This document shows, piece by piece, positions 45,081-54,263 of a DNA stretch of 64,000 nt (positions are counted from its first letter, which is position 1; every line of letters starts with the position of its first letter). The stretch covers positions 2,790,001 to 2,854,000 of the forward strand of contig NZ_CP151650.1 in assembly GCF_038397775.1 (NCBI RefSeq), given 5' to 3'. A program made the translations under genes and the position numbers. The notes below the pieces were generated by a model. The model saw nothing but the letters and a program-made list of their open reading frames with translations. It had not been told where the DNA came from and searched no databases. Source of the stretch: Pseudomonas sp. RC10. Its GTDB lineage: Bacteria; Pseudomonadota; Gammaproteobacteria; Pseudomonadales; Pseudomonadaceae.

Positions 45081-46636
45081 GTGCCGTCCTCGCTGAACAT
45101 CCCTTGCCCGTGCTGGAAATGAACGCCATTTCCAAGACCTTCAACGGCCTGCGCGTGTTGAAAAATGTCGCCCTGAAAGTCTATGCCGGTGAAGTCCATG
45201 CGCTGATGGGCGAGAACGGTGCGGGCAAGTCAACATTGATGAAAATCCTCTCGGGCGCCTATCAGGCCGATGCTGGGGGTGAGATTCGCATTGGCGGTCA
45301 GACGCTGGCGGCGTTCGATCCGCTCACTGCCAAAGCGCAAGGCATTGCGGTGATTTATCAGGAACTGAGCCTGTGCCCGAACCTCAGCGTCGCCGAAAAC
45401 ATTTATCTGGGAAGAGAACTGCGTCGCGGCTGGAGCATTGATCGCAAGGCGATGGAGGCCGGTTGCGTCGAGGTGCTGATCCGCTTGGGTGCGGATTTCA
45501 AACCTTCGACCAAGGTCAGCGTGTTGTCGATCGCCGAGCGCCAACTGGTGGAGATCGCCCGCGCCTTGCACGCCAACGCGAAGATTCTGGTAATGGACGA
45601 GCCCACCACCCCGCTGTCGTCCCGGGAGACGGACCGGCTGTTTGCGTTGATCAAACAGCTGCGGGATCAGGGGCTGGCGATCATTTACATCAGCCATCGC
45701 ATGGCGGAAATCTACGAGCTGTCGGATCGCGTGTCGGTGCTGCGCGACGGCGAGTACGTGGGCATGTTACAGCGCGACGGGCTGTCGGCGGACGTGCTGG
45801 TGAAGATGATGGTGGGCCGCGATCTGTCCGGGTTTTACAAAAAAGAACACGCGGCGTACGACCCTGGCGAAGTGGTGATGCGCGTCCGCGACATGGCCGA
45901 CGGCAAGCGGGTCAAGGCGTGCAGTTTCGACCTGCACGCGGGTGAGGTGCTGGGCATCGCCGGGTTGGTCGGGGCAGGGCGCACAGAGCTGGCACGACTG
46001 ATTTTTGCCGCCGACCCGCGCACCTCGGGCACGCTGGAAGTCGCCGGAAAACCGGTCACGGAGCTGCGCAATCCCACCGATGCCATTCGTGCGGGTGTGG
46101 TGTATCTGACTGAGGATCGCAAGGCTCAGGGCCTGTTTCTGGACATGAGCGTGCGCGACAACATCAACGTCTGCGCCTGTGTGCCCGATGCCCATGCCGG
46201 TGGCGTGCTGGATCGTGGACGCGGGGCGCAGCGGGCGGTGGAAGCGATTCGTTCGCTGTCGATTCGCGTGGCGTCGGGCAAGGTCAACGTCGGCGCGCTG
46301 TCCGGTGGCAATCAGCAGAAAGTGCTGCTGGCGCGGCTGCTGGAGGTCAAACCTCACGTGCTTATTCTCGACGAACCGACCCGTGGCGTGGACATCGGCT
46401 CGAAATCGGAGATTTACCGGATCATCAACGAACTGGCCAAGGCCGGGGTCGGCATCGTGGTGATTTCCAGCGAGCTGCCAGAGATCATCGGCACCTGTGA
46501 TCGGGTGCTGATCATGCGCGAAGGACAGTTGGTGGCGGAGGTCGGCGGCGCGTCGGGGCGAGCGATTTCTCAGGAGCGGATCATTGATCTGGCGACCGGT
46601 GGCGAGCAGGTACCGGGTATCACAGCCACCGCGTGA
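45077..46636 (+). CDS. Sugar ABC transporter ATP-binding protein (RbsA/XylG-like)
   Basis: 519 residues with two ABC cassettes. Cassette 1 has Walker [10 protein letters not shown], signature-region [15 protein letters not shown] and Walker [14 protein letters not shown]. Cassette 2 has a degenerate Walker A (GLVGAGRTE) with intact [15 protein letters not shown] and [13 protein letters not shown], exactly as in RbsA, where only one site is fully active. It energises uptake of a pentose or polyol with the permease and binding protein that follow. Translation is probably coupled to the 27-codon leader. A REP doublet follows. Confidence 0.93.
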   Translation: MSAVLAEHPLPVLEMNAISKTFNGLRVLKNVALKVYAGEVHALMGENGAGKSTLMKILSGAYQADAGGEIRIGGQTLAAFDPLTAKAQGIAVIYQELSLCPNLSVAENIYLGRELRRGWSIDRKAMEAGCVEVLIRLGADFKPSTKVSVLSIAERQLVEIARALHANAKILVMDEPTTPLSSRETDRLFALIKQLRDQGLAIIYISHRMAEIYELSDRVSVLRDGEYVGMLQRDGLSADVLVKMMVGRDLSGFYKKEHAAYDPGEVVMRVRDMADGKRVKACSFDLHAGEVLGIAGLVGAGRTELARLIFAADPRTSGTLEVAGKPVTELRNPTDAIRAGVVYLTEDRKAQGLFLDMSVRDNINVCACVPDAHAGGVLDRGRGAQRAVEAIRSLSIRVASGKVNVGALSGGNQQKVLLARLLEVKPHVLILDEPTRGVDIGSKSEIYRIINELAKAGVGIVVISSELPEIIGTCDRVLIMREGQLVAEVGGASGRAISQERIIDLATGGEQVPGITATA

Positions 46637-46638
46637 CC

Positions 46639-46730
46639 TGTAGGAGTGAGCTTGCTCGCGATGACGTGGGCTCGGACGCATGAGATGTTTCGGATGTACC
46701 GGCCTCTTCGCGAGCAAGCTCACTCCTACA
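46639..46730. repeat. REP doublet, GTGAGCTTGCTCGCGAT class
   Basis: TGTAGGAGTGAGCTTGCTCG and CGAGCAAGCTCACTCCTACA form the inverted pair, lying inside the sugar operon between ATPase and permease genes. Confidence 0.9.
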
Positions 46731-46785
46731 AGGGATCTGCGCCCGCTCTAAACATTATCTACAACAATAAAAAGGAACCCAGGCC

Positions 46786-47778
46786 ATGAGTCTGCCTCTG
46801 GAGAACTCGCCCACCGTCGCCGCGATCAGCAAGCGCGAGCGGGTGCGTGAGCTGATGCGCACCATCGGCATGTTGCCGGTGTTGATCCTGCTGCTGATCG
46901 GCTTCGCGCTGATGACTGACAGCTTCATGACCCTGCAGAACCTCTCGATCATCACCCAGCAGGCGTCGGTGAACGTGGTGTTGGCGGCGGGCATGACGTT
47001 CGTGATTCTGACGGCGGGGATCGACCTGTCGGTGGGCGCCATTCTCGCGGCGTCGGCGGTGGTGGCGTTGCAGGCCTCGATGTCGCCCCAATGGGGCATG
47101 CTCGGGATTTTCGCCGGGGTCGGGTTCGGCCTGTTGCTGGGGCTGGTCAACGGCGGACTGATCGCCTTCATGCGCCTGCCTCCCTTCATCGTCACCCTCG
47201 GCGCACTGACCGCCATGCGCGGCCTGGCGCGATTGCTGGCCGACGACAAGACCGTGTTCAACCCCGATTTGCCCTTTGCCTTCATCGGCAACGATTCGGT
47301 GCTCGGCGTGCCGTGGCTGGTGATCATCGCCGTGGCCGTCATCGTGATCTCCTGGTTCATTTTGCGGCGCACGGTCATGGGCGTGCAGATCTATTCCGTG
47401 GGCGGCAACCCCGAGGCGGCGCGGCTGTCCGGGATCAAGGTGTGGAAGGTCTTGCTGTTCGTCTACGCCGTGTCCGGTGCGTTGGCGGGGCTAGGGGCGG
47501 TGATGAGTGCGTCACGCCTGTTCGCCGCCAATGGCCTGCAACTGGGGCAGTCCTACGAGTTGGACGCAATTGCAGCAGTGATCCTCGGCGGCACCAGTTT
47601 CACCGGCGGCGTTGGCACCATCGGCGGCACGTTGATCGGCGCGCTGATCATTGCAGTGTTGACCAACGGCCTGGTGCTGCTCGGCGTCTCGGACATCTGG
47701 CAATACATCATCAAAGGCATCGTGATCATCGGCGCGGTGGCGCTGGATCGTTATCGCCAGTCCGGTGCGCGGACCTGA
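46786..47778 (+). CDS. Sugar ABC transporter permease (RbsC-like)
   Basis: 330 residues with about ten helices and the family motifs GIDLSVGAILAASAVVAL and LPPFIVTLGALTAMRGLARL, together with LDAIAAVILGGTSFTGGVGT in the C-terminal half. It forms the homodimeric inner-membrane channel of the importer. It has a typical AAAGGA SD and is followed after 63 bases by the binding protein gene. Confidence 0.93.
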   Translation: MSLPLENSPTVAAISKRERVRELMRTIGMLPVLILLLIGFALMTDSFMTLQNLSIITQQASVNVVLAAGMTFVILTAGIDLSVGAILAASAVVALQASMSPQWGMLGIFAGVGFGLLLGLVNGGLIAFMRLPPFIVTLGALTAMRGLARLLADDKTVFNPDLPFAFIGNDSVLGVPWLVIIAVAVIVISWFILRRTVMGVQIYSVGGNPEAARLSGIKVWKVLLFVYAVSGALAGLGAVMSASRLFAANGLQLGQSYELDAIAAVILGGTSFTGGVGTIGGTLIGALIIAVLTNGLVLLGVSDIWQYIIKGIVIIGAVALDRYRQSGART

Positions 47779-47841
47779 TTCGTCATTCTGGCTGTACGCG
47801 TTTCATCCTTTGGCTCTGACAATAACCACAAGAGAGGCATC

Positions 47842-48783
47842 ATGAACTTTAAGCGCAAATTCCCTGCTGTCGTGTCCCTGTGCCTGGCGGCGCTGTTGTC
47901 CCAGGGCGTCGAGGCCCGCGAACTGAAATCCGTGGGCATCAGCCTGGGTTCATTGGGCAACCCGTATTTCGTGACCCTGGCCGACGGTGCCAAGGCCAAG
48001 GCGTTGGAGATCAACCCCAACGCCAAGGTCACCTCGGTGTCCGCCGATTACGACCTGAGCAAGCAGTTCTCACAGATCGATAACTTCATTGCGGCGGGGG
48101 TGGACCTGATCCTGATCAACGCCGTGGACCCGAAAGCCATCGCGTCGGCGATCAAGAAAGCCCAGGCGGCAGGTATCAAAGTCGTGGCCGTTGACGTCAG
48201 CGCCACCGGTGTGGACGCCACGGTGCAGACCGACAACGTCGAAGCGGGCAAGCTGGCCTGCCAGTTCATCGTCGACAAGCTCTCGGGCAAGGGCAACGTG
48301 ATCATCGAAAATGGCCCGCAAGTGACCGCTGTGACTGACCGCGTGACCGGCTGTAAATCGGCCTTCGCTGCGGCGCCGGACATCAAGGTGCTGTCCGACG
48401 ATCAGGACGCCAAAGGCTCCCGCGACGGCGGCTTGAACGCGATGCAGGGCTACCTCACGCGCTTCCCGAAAATCGACGGCCTGTTTGCAATCAACGACCC
48501 GCAAGCCATCGGCAGCGACCTCGCGGCCCGTCAGCTCAAACGCAGCGGCATCGTCATCACTTCCGTGGACGGCGCGCCGGACATCGAACACGCATTGAAA
48601 TCCGAATCGTCGATTCAGGCCTCCGCGAGCCAGGACCCGTGGGCCATGGCGCAGCAAGCCGTGGTCATCGGCAATGACCTGCTCAACGACAAGAAACCGG
48701 CCGAAGCCGTCACGCAACTGACGCCGAAGCTGATCACCCGTGACAACGTCGGTTCGTACACTGGCTGGTCGAGCAAGCGCTGA
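47842..48783 (+). CDS. Sugar ABC transporter periplasmic binding protein (RbsB-like)
   Basis: 313 residues with a signal peptide ending about QGVEA/REL, then the periplasmic binding fold (LGSLGNPYFVTLADGAKAKA, LILINAVDPKAIASAIKKAQ, VVAVDVSATGVDATVQTDN, FAINDPQAIGSDLAARQ, ITSVDGAPDIEHAL). RbsB-like proteins bind ribose, xylose, allose or sugar alcohols. The operon's xylulokinase suggests a ligand that is converted to xylulose. Confidence 0.92.
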   Translation: MNFKRKFPAVVSLCLAALLSQGVEARELKSVGISLGSLGNPYFVTLADGAKAKALEINPNAKVTSVSADYDLSKQFSQIDNFIAAGVDLILINAVDPKAIASAIKKAQAAGIKVVAVDVSATGVDATVQTDNVEAGKLACQFIVDKLSGKGNVIIENGPQVTAVTDRVTGCKSAFAAAPDIKVLSDDQDAKGSRDGGLNAMQGYLTRFPKIDGLFAINDPQAIGSDLAARQLKRSGIVITSVDGAPDIEHALKSESSIQASASQDPWAMAQQAVVIGNDLLNDKKPAEAVTQLTPKLITRDNVGSYTGWSSKR

Positions 48784-48800
48784 AACGGAAAGCGGAGGGA

Positions 48801-49808
48801 GTGAACGCAGTGGTCAAAATGGAGGACGTGGCGCGACGGGCGCGGGTGTCGACGTCGACGGTGTCTCACGTGCTGAACGGCACGCGCAAGGTGAGCCCGG
48901 AAACGGTGGAGGCGGTGCAGCAGGCGGTGCGGGAGTTGGGCTACATCCCCAACACCCTCGCGCGCTCGCTGGCCCGCTCGCGCACCAACACCATCGGCGT
49001 GGCGATTTCGGCGCTGTCCAACCACTACTTCAGCGAGACTGTTCACGCCATAGAGACCGAGTGTGCGCGCCACGGCATCATGATGCTGTTCGTCGACACC
49101 CACGACGACCCCGCGCAGGAATTGCGCGTGGTCAGGGCGCTGCACCATCGGCGGGTGGACGGCATCCTCCTGGCCCCCTCCAGCGATCCCGAACAGGCGG
49201 CGCTGGCCTATCTCCAGGCCAATGCCATCCCCACGGTGCTGGTGGATCGGCTCGCGGCAGACGGCTTCGATCAGGTCGGCGTGGAGAACCGCGACTCGAC
49301 GCGCGAACTGGTGACGCACCTGATCGGCCACGGTCACAGCCGCATCGCCATGATCGCCGGCCATCGCGGCCTCAGCACCACCGAGGAACGCATCGACGGT
49401 TATCGCCTTGCACTGGAGGATGCCGGTCTTGCGTTCGACGACACGCTGCTGGTGAATGGCGAATCCAACAGCGAGTCGGCGCGCAAGGCGGCTGCGGGAT
49501 TACTGGCTCTGGCCACGCCACCGACCGCGATCATGGCCGCCAACAACCTGATGACCATCGGCGCGATGCACGCCTTGCGAGACGCAAACATCGCCGTGCC
49601 CGAGCAGATGGCGTTGGTGGGTTTTGACGATTTCGACTGGGCGGATTTTTTCCTGCCACGTTTGAGTGTCATTGCGCAGCCGGTGCAAGCCTTGGGTGAG
49701 CGCGCTGTGCAACTGCTGCTGCAACGCATCGACAACCCGGAGGGCCGACGAGGCTCGGAGCGATTGGCCGCGACGTTACGCATCCGAAACTCATGTGGAT
49801 GCCCTTGA
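48801..49808 (+). CDS. LacI-family transcriptional regulator of the sugar operon
   Basis: About 335 residues: N-terminal LacI helix-turn-helix (MEDVARRARVSTSTVSHVLN, hinge NTLARSLARSRT) and a sugar-binding regulatory domain (GVAISALSNHYFSE, DGILLAPSSDPEQ). GTG 48801 is the first in-frame start but the SD GGAGGGA almost touches it. GTG 48810 or ATG 48819 would shorten the protein by three or six residues. It lies between the binding protein and kinase genes and probably binds the 44883 palindrome to control its own operon. Confidence 0.9.
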   Translation: MNAVVKMEDVARRARVSTSTVSHVLNGTRKVSPETVEAVQQAVRELGYIPNTLARSLARSRTNTIGVAISALSNHYFSETVHAIETECARHGIMMLFVDTHDDPAQELRVVRALHHRRVDGILLAPSSDPEQAALAYLQANAIPTVLVDRLAADGFDQVGVENRDSTRELVTHLIGHGHSRIAMIAGHRGLSTTEERIDGYRLALEDAGLAFDDTLLVNGESNSESARKAAAGLLALATPPTAIMAANNLMTIGAMHALRDANIAVPEQMALVGFDDFDWADFFLPRLSVIAQPVQALGERAVQLLLQRIDNPEGRRGSERLAATLRIRNSCGCP

Positions 49809-49838
49809 GCCTCTTTCGCTGACAGGAACTGAACAACG

Positions 49839-51323
49839 ATGAGTCATGCTGTTTCTCTGGGCATCGATCTGGGCACCTCGGAACTCAAGGCCGTGCTGAT
49901 GAGCGCCGAGACTGAGGTGTTGGGGCAGGCGGGGGCGCGGATCAGCGTGTCGCGCCGCCAATCCGGCTGGTCGGAGCAGAATCCTGCCGATTGGTGGCAG
50001 GCCTGCGTGACCGCGCTGGATCAACTGCGCGCCGAACAGCCCGAGGCGTGGAAACGCATCGAATGCATTGGACTGTCGGGGCAGATGCACGGCGCGGTGT
50101 TGCTCGATCAGGCAAACGAGGTGCTTTATCCCGCCATCCTCTGGGACGATTCCCGAGCGATGGCGCAAGCCGAGCAATTGAACCGCGACTTTCCCGATTA
50201 TGCCGAAGCGACCGGCAGCCTGGCGATGGCCGGGCTGACGGCGCCGAAGCTGTTGTGGCTCAAGCAGCACGAGCCCGCGTTGTTCGCCCGTATCCACTGC
50301 GTTTTGTCCCCCAAGGATTACCTGCAATTGCTGCTGACCGGCGAGCGGGTCAGCGACATGTCGGATGCGGCGGGCACTCTCTGGCTCGACGTGGCCAGGC
50401 GCGAATGGTACGCGCCGATGCTCCACGCTACCGGCTTGACCCTGGCACAGATGCCGCGCCTGCTGGAAGCCGATCAATTGTCGGGCCACCTGACGACTGA
50501 AGCGGCCTGGCAGCTCGAACTCCCCGTGAGCCTGCCCGTAGCGGCCGGGGGCGGGGACAACCCGGTTTCGGCGGTGGGCATCGGCGCCGTCAACGCCGGG
50601 GATGCGTTCGTCACCCTCGGCACCAGCGCCGCCATCGTCGCGATCACCGATCACGCAGCGGGTCATCCACCGAGCGCCGTGCACAGTTTCTGCCATGCGC
50701 TGCCGAACCGCTGGTACACCATGGGCGCGATGCTCGCGGGCGCCAGTTGTCTGCGCTGGGTGACACGCTTGCTCGGTCAGCCGGACGAACAAACGCTGCT
50801 GACGCTGGTGCAGACAGCCCTGCCAGTGGACCAGCCTGTCGCCGAAAACGCACCGCTTTTCTTGCCGTACCTGGCAGGTGAGCGCACGCCACACAATGAC
50901 CCGTTGCTGCGGGGCGGTTTCATGAACCTGGGTCACGACAGTACGCCCGCGATGCTCGGTTACGCGGTGCTGGAAGGCGTCGGTTTCGGGTTGCTGGATG
51001 CAATGAACGCCGCGCTGTCGGCAGGCGCATCGGTCAACGCCTGCGCGCTGGTGGGCGGTGGCGCGCGCAGCGAATACTGGGCGCAGTTGCTGGCCAACAT
51101 TTTGGAGCGGGAAGTCTTCACCTTGCAGGGCAGCGAATTGAGCGCGTGCATCGGGGCCGCGAAACTCGGGTTCATGGCGATCGGGCAGGGGGCCGATCTG
51201 CCACGGCAAGGTCTGCCGATCAAGGCGCGGTATCAGCCCATGCTATCGACACAACCCGTTTTGCAGGCGCGGTACAGGAAGTTTCGGGGGCTGCTGCCCG
51301 CTGCACGCGGGTTGCACGACTGA
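49839..51323 (+). CDS. xylB: Xylulokinase
   Basis: 494 residues of the FGGY kinase family. N-terminal GIDLGTSELKAVL, the xylulokinase substrate motif GLSGQMHGAVLL, ILWDDSRA, the catalytic Asp240 in GGGDNPVSAVG, and LGTSAAIV and VGGGARSEYWAQ in the second domain identify xylulokinase. It phosphorylates D-xylulose at C5 for the pentose phosphate pathway. No xylose isomerase or polyol dehydrogenase lies in this operon, so xylulose must come directly from uptake or from an enzyme encoded elsewhere. Confidence 0.93.
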   Translation: MSHAVSLGIDLGTSELKAVLMSAETEVLGQAGARISVSRRQSGWSEQNPADWWQACVTALDQLRAEQPEAWKRIECIGLSGQMHGAVLLDQANEVLYPAILWDDSRAMAQAEQLNRDFPDYAEATGSLAMAGLTAPKLLWLKQHEPALFARIHCVLSPKDYLQLLLTGERVSDMSDAAGTLWLDVARREWYAPMLHATGLTLAQMPRLLEADQLSGHLTTEAAWQLELPVSLPVAAGGGDNPVSAVGIGAVNAGDAFVTLGTSAAIVAITDHAAGHPPSAVHSFCHALPNRWYTMGAMLAGASCLRWVTRLLGQPDEQTLLTLVQTALPVDQPVAENAPLFLPYLAGERTPHNDPLLRGGFMNLGHDSTPAMLGYAVLEGVGFGLLDAMNAALSAGASVNACALVGGGARSEYWAQLLANILEREVFTLQGSELSACIGAAKLGFMAIGQGADLPRQGLPIKARYQPMLSTQPVLQARYRKFRGLLPAARGLHD

Positions 51324-51334
51324 AAAACGGCGGA

Positions 51335-51361
51335 CCAGAGCGCTCTGGTGGCTTTTTTTTT
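51335..51361 (+). terminator. Rho-independent terminator of the sugar operon
   Basis: CCAGAGCGCTCTGG (51335-51348) is a perfect palindrome followed by TGGC and nine T residues, 12 bases after the xylB stop codon. Confidence 0.88.
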
Positions 51362-51557
51362 GGAACCCGTTCAGCGGGGCGGTCGTGAAAGAAGGCCAAA
51401 AGGCCGTGCCGTCAGTGGGAGAAGACCGCTGAATGTGCCTTGCCAAGGCCTTCGAGGCGGTGCACGGTCCGCGATTCGAGTCATCAAACGAGTGCACCGC
51501 GATGACCATGGTTCCATTGCGGAGCGGGGCGTGGGCAATTTCGCAGAAGAAGGTGGG

Positions 51558-52055
51558 TCATCGACGATCCATTGAAAACCCTCCACCTCCTCGCACGGCC
51601 ATGTAAAGCGCGAGAAACGCCATCAACACCGGGTATTCGATGCCCCGGTCGACCCACGGCCAGGTTGGCCCCAACGCAAGGCTGATGCCGACCATTTCCA
51701 TCGCCACGATCAGCGCCACCGGTCGAGTCCACCAGCCGACAGCGAGCATGATGGCGCCCAGCGTTTCCAGCAGCATGACAAGGAACGCCAGTTCTTGGGC
51801 GAATGGCAGCCCAAGCACGTTCTCCATCAAGTTGATCGAACCCGCCATTGGATCGGCCATGGAACCATGGGAGATTCCGAGGGCTTTCGGCAGACCGTGG
51901 GTGAACAGAATCACCCCGAAGCTTGCACGCAACAGCGCGTACAGGACGGGTTCGGCGCGTGCGTAAAGCGGCGCCAAAGACGGAATCAGCAGGCGTTCCG
52001 GGTCGAGGCCCGCGTGCGGGCGGCGCGACCGGTTTTCAGGTGTCGAGGTGTTCAT
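51558..52055 (-). CDS. DoxX family membrane protein
   Basis: 165 residues from ATG 52055 (MNTSTPENRSRR), with AAGGAG upstream. After a hydrophilic N-terminus it has four helices of the DoxX type (LLRASFGVILFTHGLPKALG, FLVMLLETLGAIMLAVGWW, ALIVAMEMVGISLALG, and a last one before MAVRGGGG). DoxX proteins are linked to quinone- or thiol-related redox functions in the inner membrane. Its start lies inside the end of the ABM-protein gene, so the two are translationally linked. Confidence 0.87.
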   Translation of the reverse strand: MNTSTPENRSRRPHAGLDPERLLIPSLAPLYARAEPVLYALLRASFGVILFTHGLPKALGISHGSMADPMAGSINLMENVLGLPFAQELAFLVMLLETLGAIMLAVGWWTRPVALIVAMEMVGISLALGPTWPWVDRGIEYPVLMAFLALYMAVRGGGGFSMDRR

Positions 52056-52365
52056 GGTCACAGCTCCTTGCTGTTGCGGAGGATGGAAATGAACTGGCGG
52101 TGACCTTGCTCACCGACTCTGCGCCCAGCAGGTTGATCAGTTCGCCTAGGGCAGGGTGGTGGAAGTGGCGCTCCATGGCCTGCGTGGATTCCCAAAGGCC
52201 GGTGATGATCCAGAGACCGCTTCGTCCAGGGTTGTGCAGCGCCTGATAGGTGATGCACCCCGGCGCGTCGAGCATGAGGGTCGCGAGCGACGAGAGCTGC
52301 GACGCGCACGACGAGGCGGCAAGGTGTCGGGTGTGAACCTCGATAATGCTGATCGCTTCTGTCAC
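52036..52365 (-). CDS. ABM-domain monooxygenase-like protein
   Basis: A 109-residue antibiotic biosynthesis monooxygenase fold protein: MLDAPGCITYQALHNPGRSG, WIITGLWESTQAMERHFHHP are the strand-helix-strand core. Such small dimeric proteins oxidise quinols or detoxify reactive aromatic compounds without a cofactor. I prefer GTG 52365 (MTEAISIIEV) because AGGA lies nine bases before it; ATG 52380 has no SD. Its 3' end overlaps the DoxX start by 20 bases, and the SDR gene lies just upstream in the same operon. Confidence 0.75.
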   Translation of the reverse strand: MTEAISIIEVHTRHLAASSCASQLSSLATLMLDAPGCITYQALHNPGRSGLWIITGLWESTQAMERHFHHPALGELINLLGAESVSKVTASSFPSSATARSCDHEHLDT

Positions 52366-52389
52366 GGGGGCATTCCTCATGGGATCGTC

Positions 52390-53130
52390 TCAGGCGAAGC
52401 CGCCGTTGGCGCGCAGCACTTGCGAATTGATCCAGCCGCCGTCCGGGCCTGCCAGAAAGGCCACCGCACAGGCGATGTCTTCCGGTGTGCCAAGGCGTTC
52501 CAGCGGGGCCAGTTGCGCGATGTGCTGAATCTGCTCCGGGGTTTTGCCATCAAGGAACAGATCGGTGCCGACAGGGCCGGGGGCCACGGCGTTGACGGTG
52601 ATGCGACGACCGCGCAGCTCATTCGCGAGCACGTGGACCAGCCCTTCGACACCGGCCTTGGAGGCGATGTACGGACCGTAAGCCGGGAACGATTTGGCGA
52701 TCACGCTGGTGGACAACGCAATGATGCGGCCGCCGTCTTCGACATGAGCGGCAGCCTGGGCCAGCACTAGAAACGCGCCGCGCAAATTGGTTGCGATCAC
52801 CTTGTCAAAGTCAGCGAGGCTGGCTTCGCTGATGGTCGCCATCGGCATGACGCCAGCGCTGTTGACCACCACATCGATCCTGCCGAACGCGTCTTTGGCG
52901 GCGCCGAACAAGGCGGCGACTTCGTCCGGCTGACCGACGTCGGCCTGCACTGCGATGGCTTTTCCGCCTGCCGCCTCGATGGTCGCGACCGTTTCCTGCG
53001 CCTTGGTAGCGTTGTGGGTGAAGTTGACCACCACGGCGAACCCGTCGGCGGCCAGGCGAGTGGCGATGGCTTGGCCGATGCCACGGGAACCACCGGTGAC
53101 GATGGCGGTGTGCACAATCTTGTCGGTCAT
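52390..53130 (-). CDS. SDR family NAD(P)-dependent oxidoreductase
   Basis: 246 residues of the classical SDR type, close to 3-oxoacyl-ACP reductase-like proteins: AIVTGGSRGIGQAIATRLAA, VVNSAGVMPMAT, the catalytic Ser in IIALSTSVIAK and the Tyr-x3-Lys in YGPYIASKAG, and a C-terminal GGWINSQVLRANGGFA. It is the first gene of a three-gene unit with the ABM and DoxX proteins, divergent from a LysR regulator. I infer a response to quinones or other electrophiles for the set. Confidence 0.9.
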   Translation of the reverse strand: MTDKIVHTAIVTGGSRGIGQAIATRLAADGFAVVVNFTHNATKAQETVATIEAAGGKAIAVQADVGQPDEVAALFGAAKDAFGRIDVVVNSAGVMPMATISEASLADFDKVIATNLRGAFLVLAQAAAHVEDGGRIIALSTSVIAKSFPAYGPYIASKAGVEGLVHVLANELRGRRITVNAVAPGPVGTDLFLDGKTPEQIQHIAQLAPLERLGTPEDIACAVAFLAGPDGGWINSQVLRANGGFA

Positions 53131-53252
53131 GAAGAACTCCAGTCATTCGAGTGGGTGGGCATGTACGCCCTGTGATGCCCATGGTGCTTGTTTGCGGCTG
53201 CCGGATAAATATGTCTAGATTGGCAACACTATTCAGCCGGGGACAACAATGC

Positions 53253-54182
53253 ATGGACCGTTTCGACTCGCTTCAGCTGTTCACCCGCATCGTCGAGCTG
53301 AGCAGTTTCAGCCGGGCGGCGGCGGTGCTGAACATCCCCCGCGCAACCGCGACCCACGCGATCAAGGCACTTGAGAACAGGCTGGGCATCCGCTTGCTGG
53401 AACGCACCACGCGACACGTGCGCCCGACCGTCGACGGACAGGCGTTCTACGAGCGCTGCGTGTTTGTGCTGAGCGAGCTGGACGACGCCGAGTCATCGCT
53501 GCGCCACGTCGCTTCGAATCCGCAAGGCGTGTTGCGGGTGGACATGCATGGCACGCACGCCACCAAAATCGTGCTGCCGAGAATCGACGAATTCAGGGCG
53601 CGCTACCCTGGCATCGAACTGACCGCCAGCGGGGGAGACCGGCTGGTCGATCTGGTCCAGGAAGGGGTGGATTGCGTCGTGCGCGCTGGCACCCCTCGCG
53701 ACTCGACGCTGGTCGCTCGACCGCTGGCCGTGATGCCACAAATCATCTGCGCCAGCCCGGACTACCTGAAGCGGTTCGGCACTCCCCGGACGCCGGACGA
53801 CCTGGCGACCCAACAGGTCGTCAAATTCTTCTCCAGCACCGGGACGTCGAGTTTCCCTCTGGAGCTGATCATCGACGGCCAGATCCGCCCGTTCGACCTC
53901 GACGGCTGGATGGCGGTCAACGACGCGGAAAGCTACGTGGTCTGTGCACTGCGCGGATGCGGCTTGATTCAGGTGCCGCGTTACCACATTGAGGAGGCGT
54001 TGAATGATGGGCGACTGGTCGAGGTCTTGCGTGATTGCCAAAGCCCGGGCCTGTCGGTGTCCGCGATGTACCCGCACCACAGGCATCTGTCGCCGAGGGT
54101 GCGGGTGTTTATCGACTGGTTGAGCGAGGTGTACCGCGACCGGTTTGGGACGTTGTCGGGGGATTATCGGAAGGCGACGTGA
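53253..54182 (+). CDS. LysR-family regulator, divergent from the SDR operon
   Basis: 309 residues from ATG 53253 (MDRFDSLQLFTRIVELSSFS). The winged helix shows AAVLNIPRATATHAIKALEN and RLLERTTRHVRPT, and a LysR substrate domain follows (GVLRVDMHGTHATK, DCVVRAG). It shares 122 bases of promoter region with the SDR-ABM-DoxX unit and is the obvious candidate regulator. CrgA-like LysR proteins of this form often respond to aldehydes or quinones. Confidence 0.92.
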   Translation: MDRFDSLQLFTRIVELSSFSRAAAVLNIPRATATHAIKALENRLGIRLLERTTRHVRPTVDGQAFYERCVFVLSELDDAESSLRHVASNPQGVLRVDMHGTHATKIVLPRIDEFRARYPGIELTASGGDRLVDLVQEGVDCVVRAGTPRDSTLVARPLAVMPQIICASPDYLKRFGTPRTPDDLATQQVVKFFSSTGTSSFPLELIIDGQIRPFDLDGWMAVNDAESYVVCALRGCGLIQVPRYHIEEALNDGRLVEVLRDCQSPGLSVSAMYPHHRHLSPRVRVFIDWLSEVYRDRFGTLSGDYRKAT

Positions 54183-54263
54183 GTCGCTCGGCGTTGGCGC
54201 GGGGGATTGCTGCTGGCGTGCCGTTGTTGCAACCTCGTCGTTCATTTATCTACGAGGTGGGGC

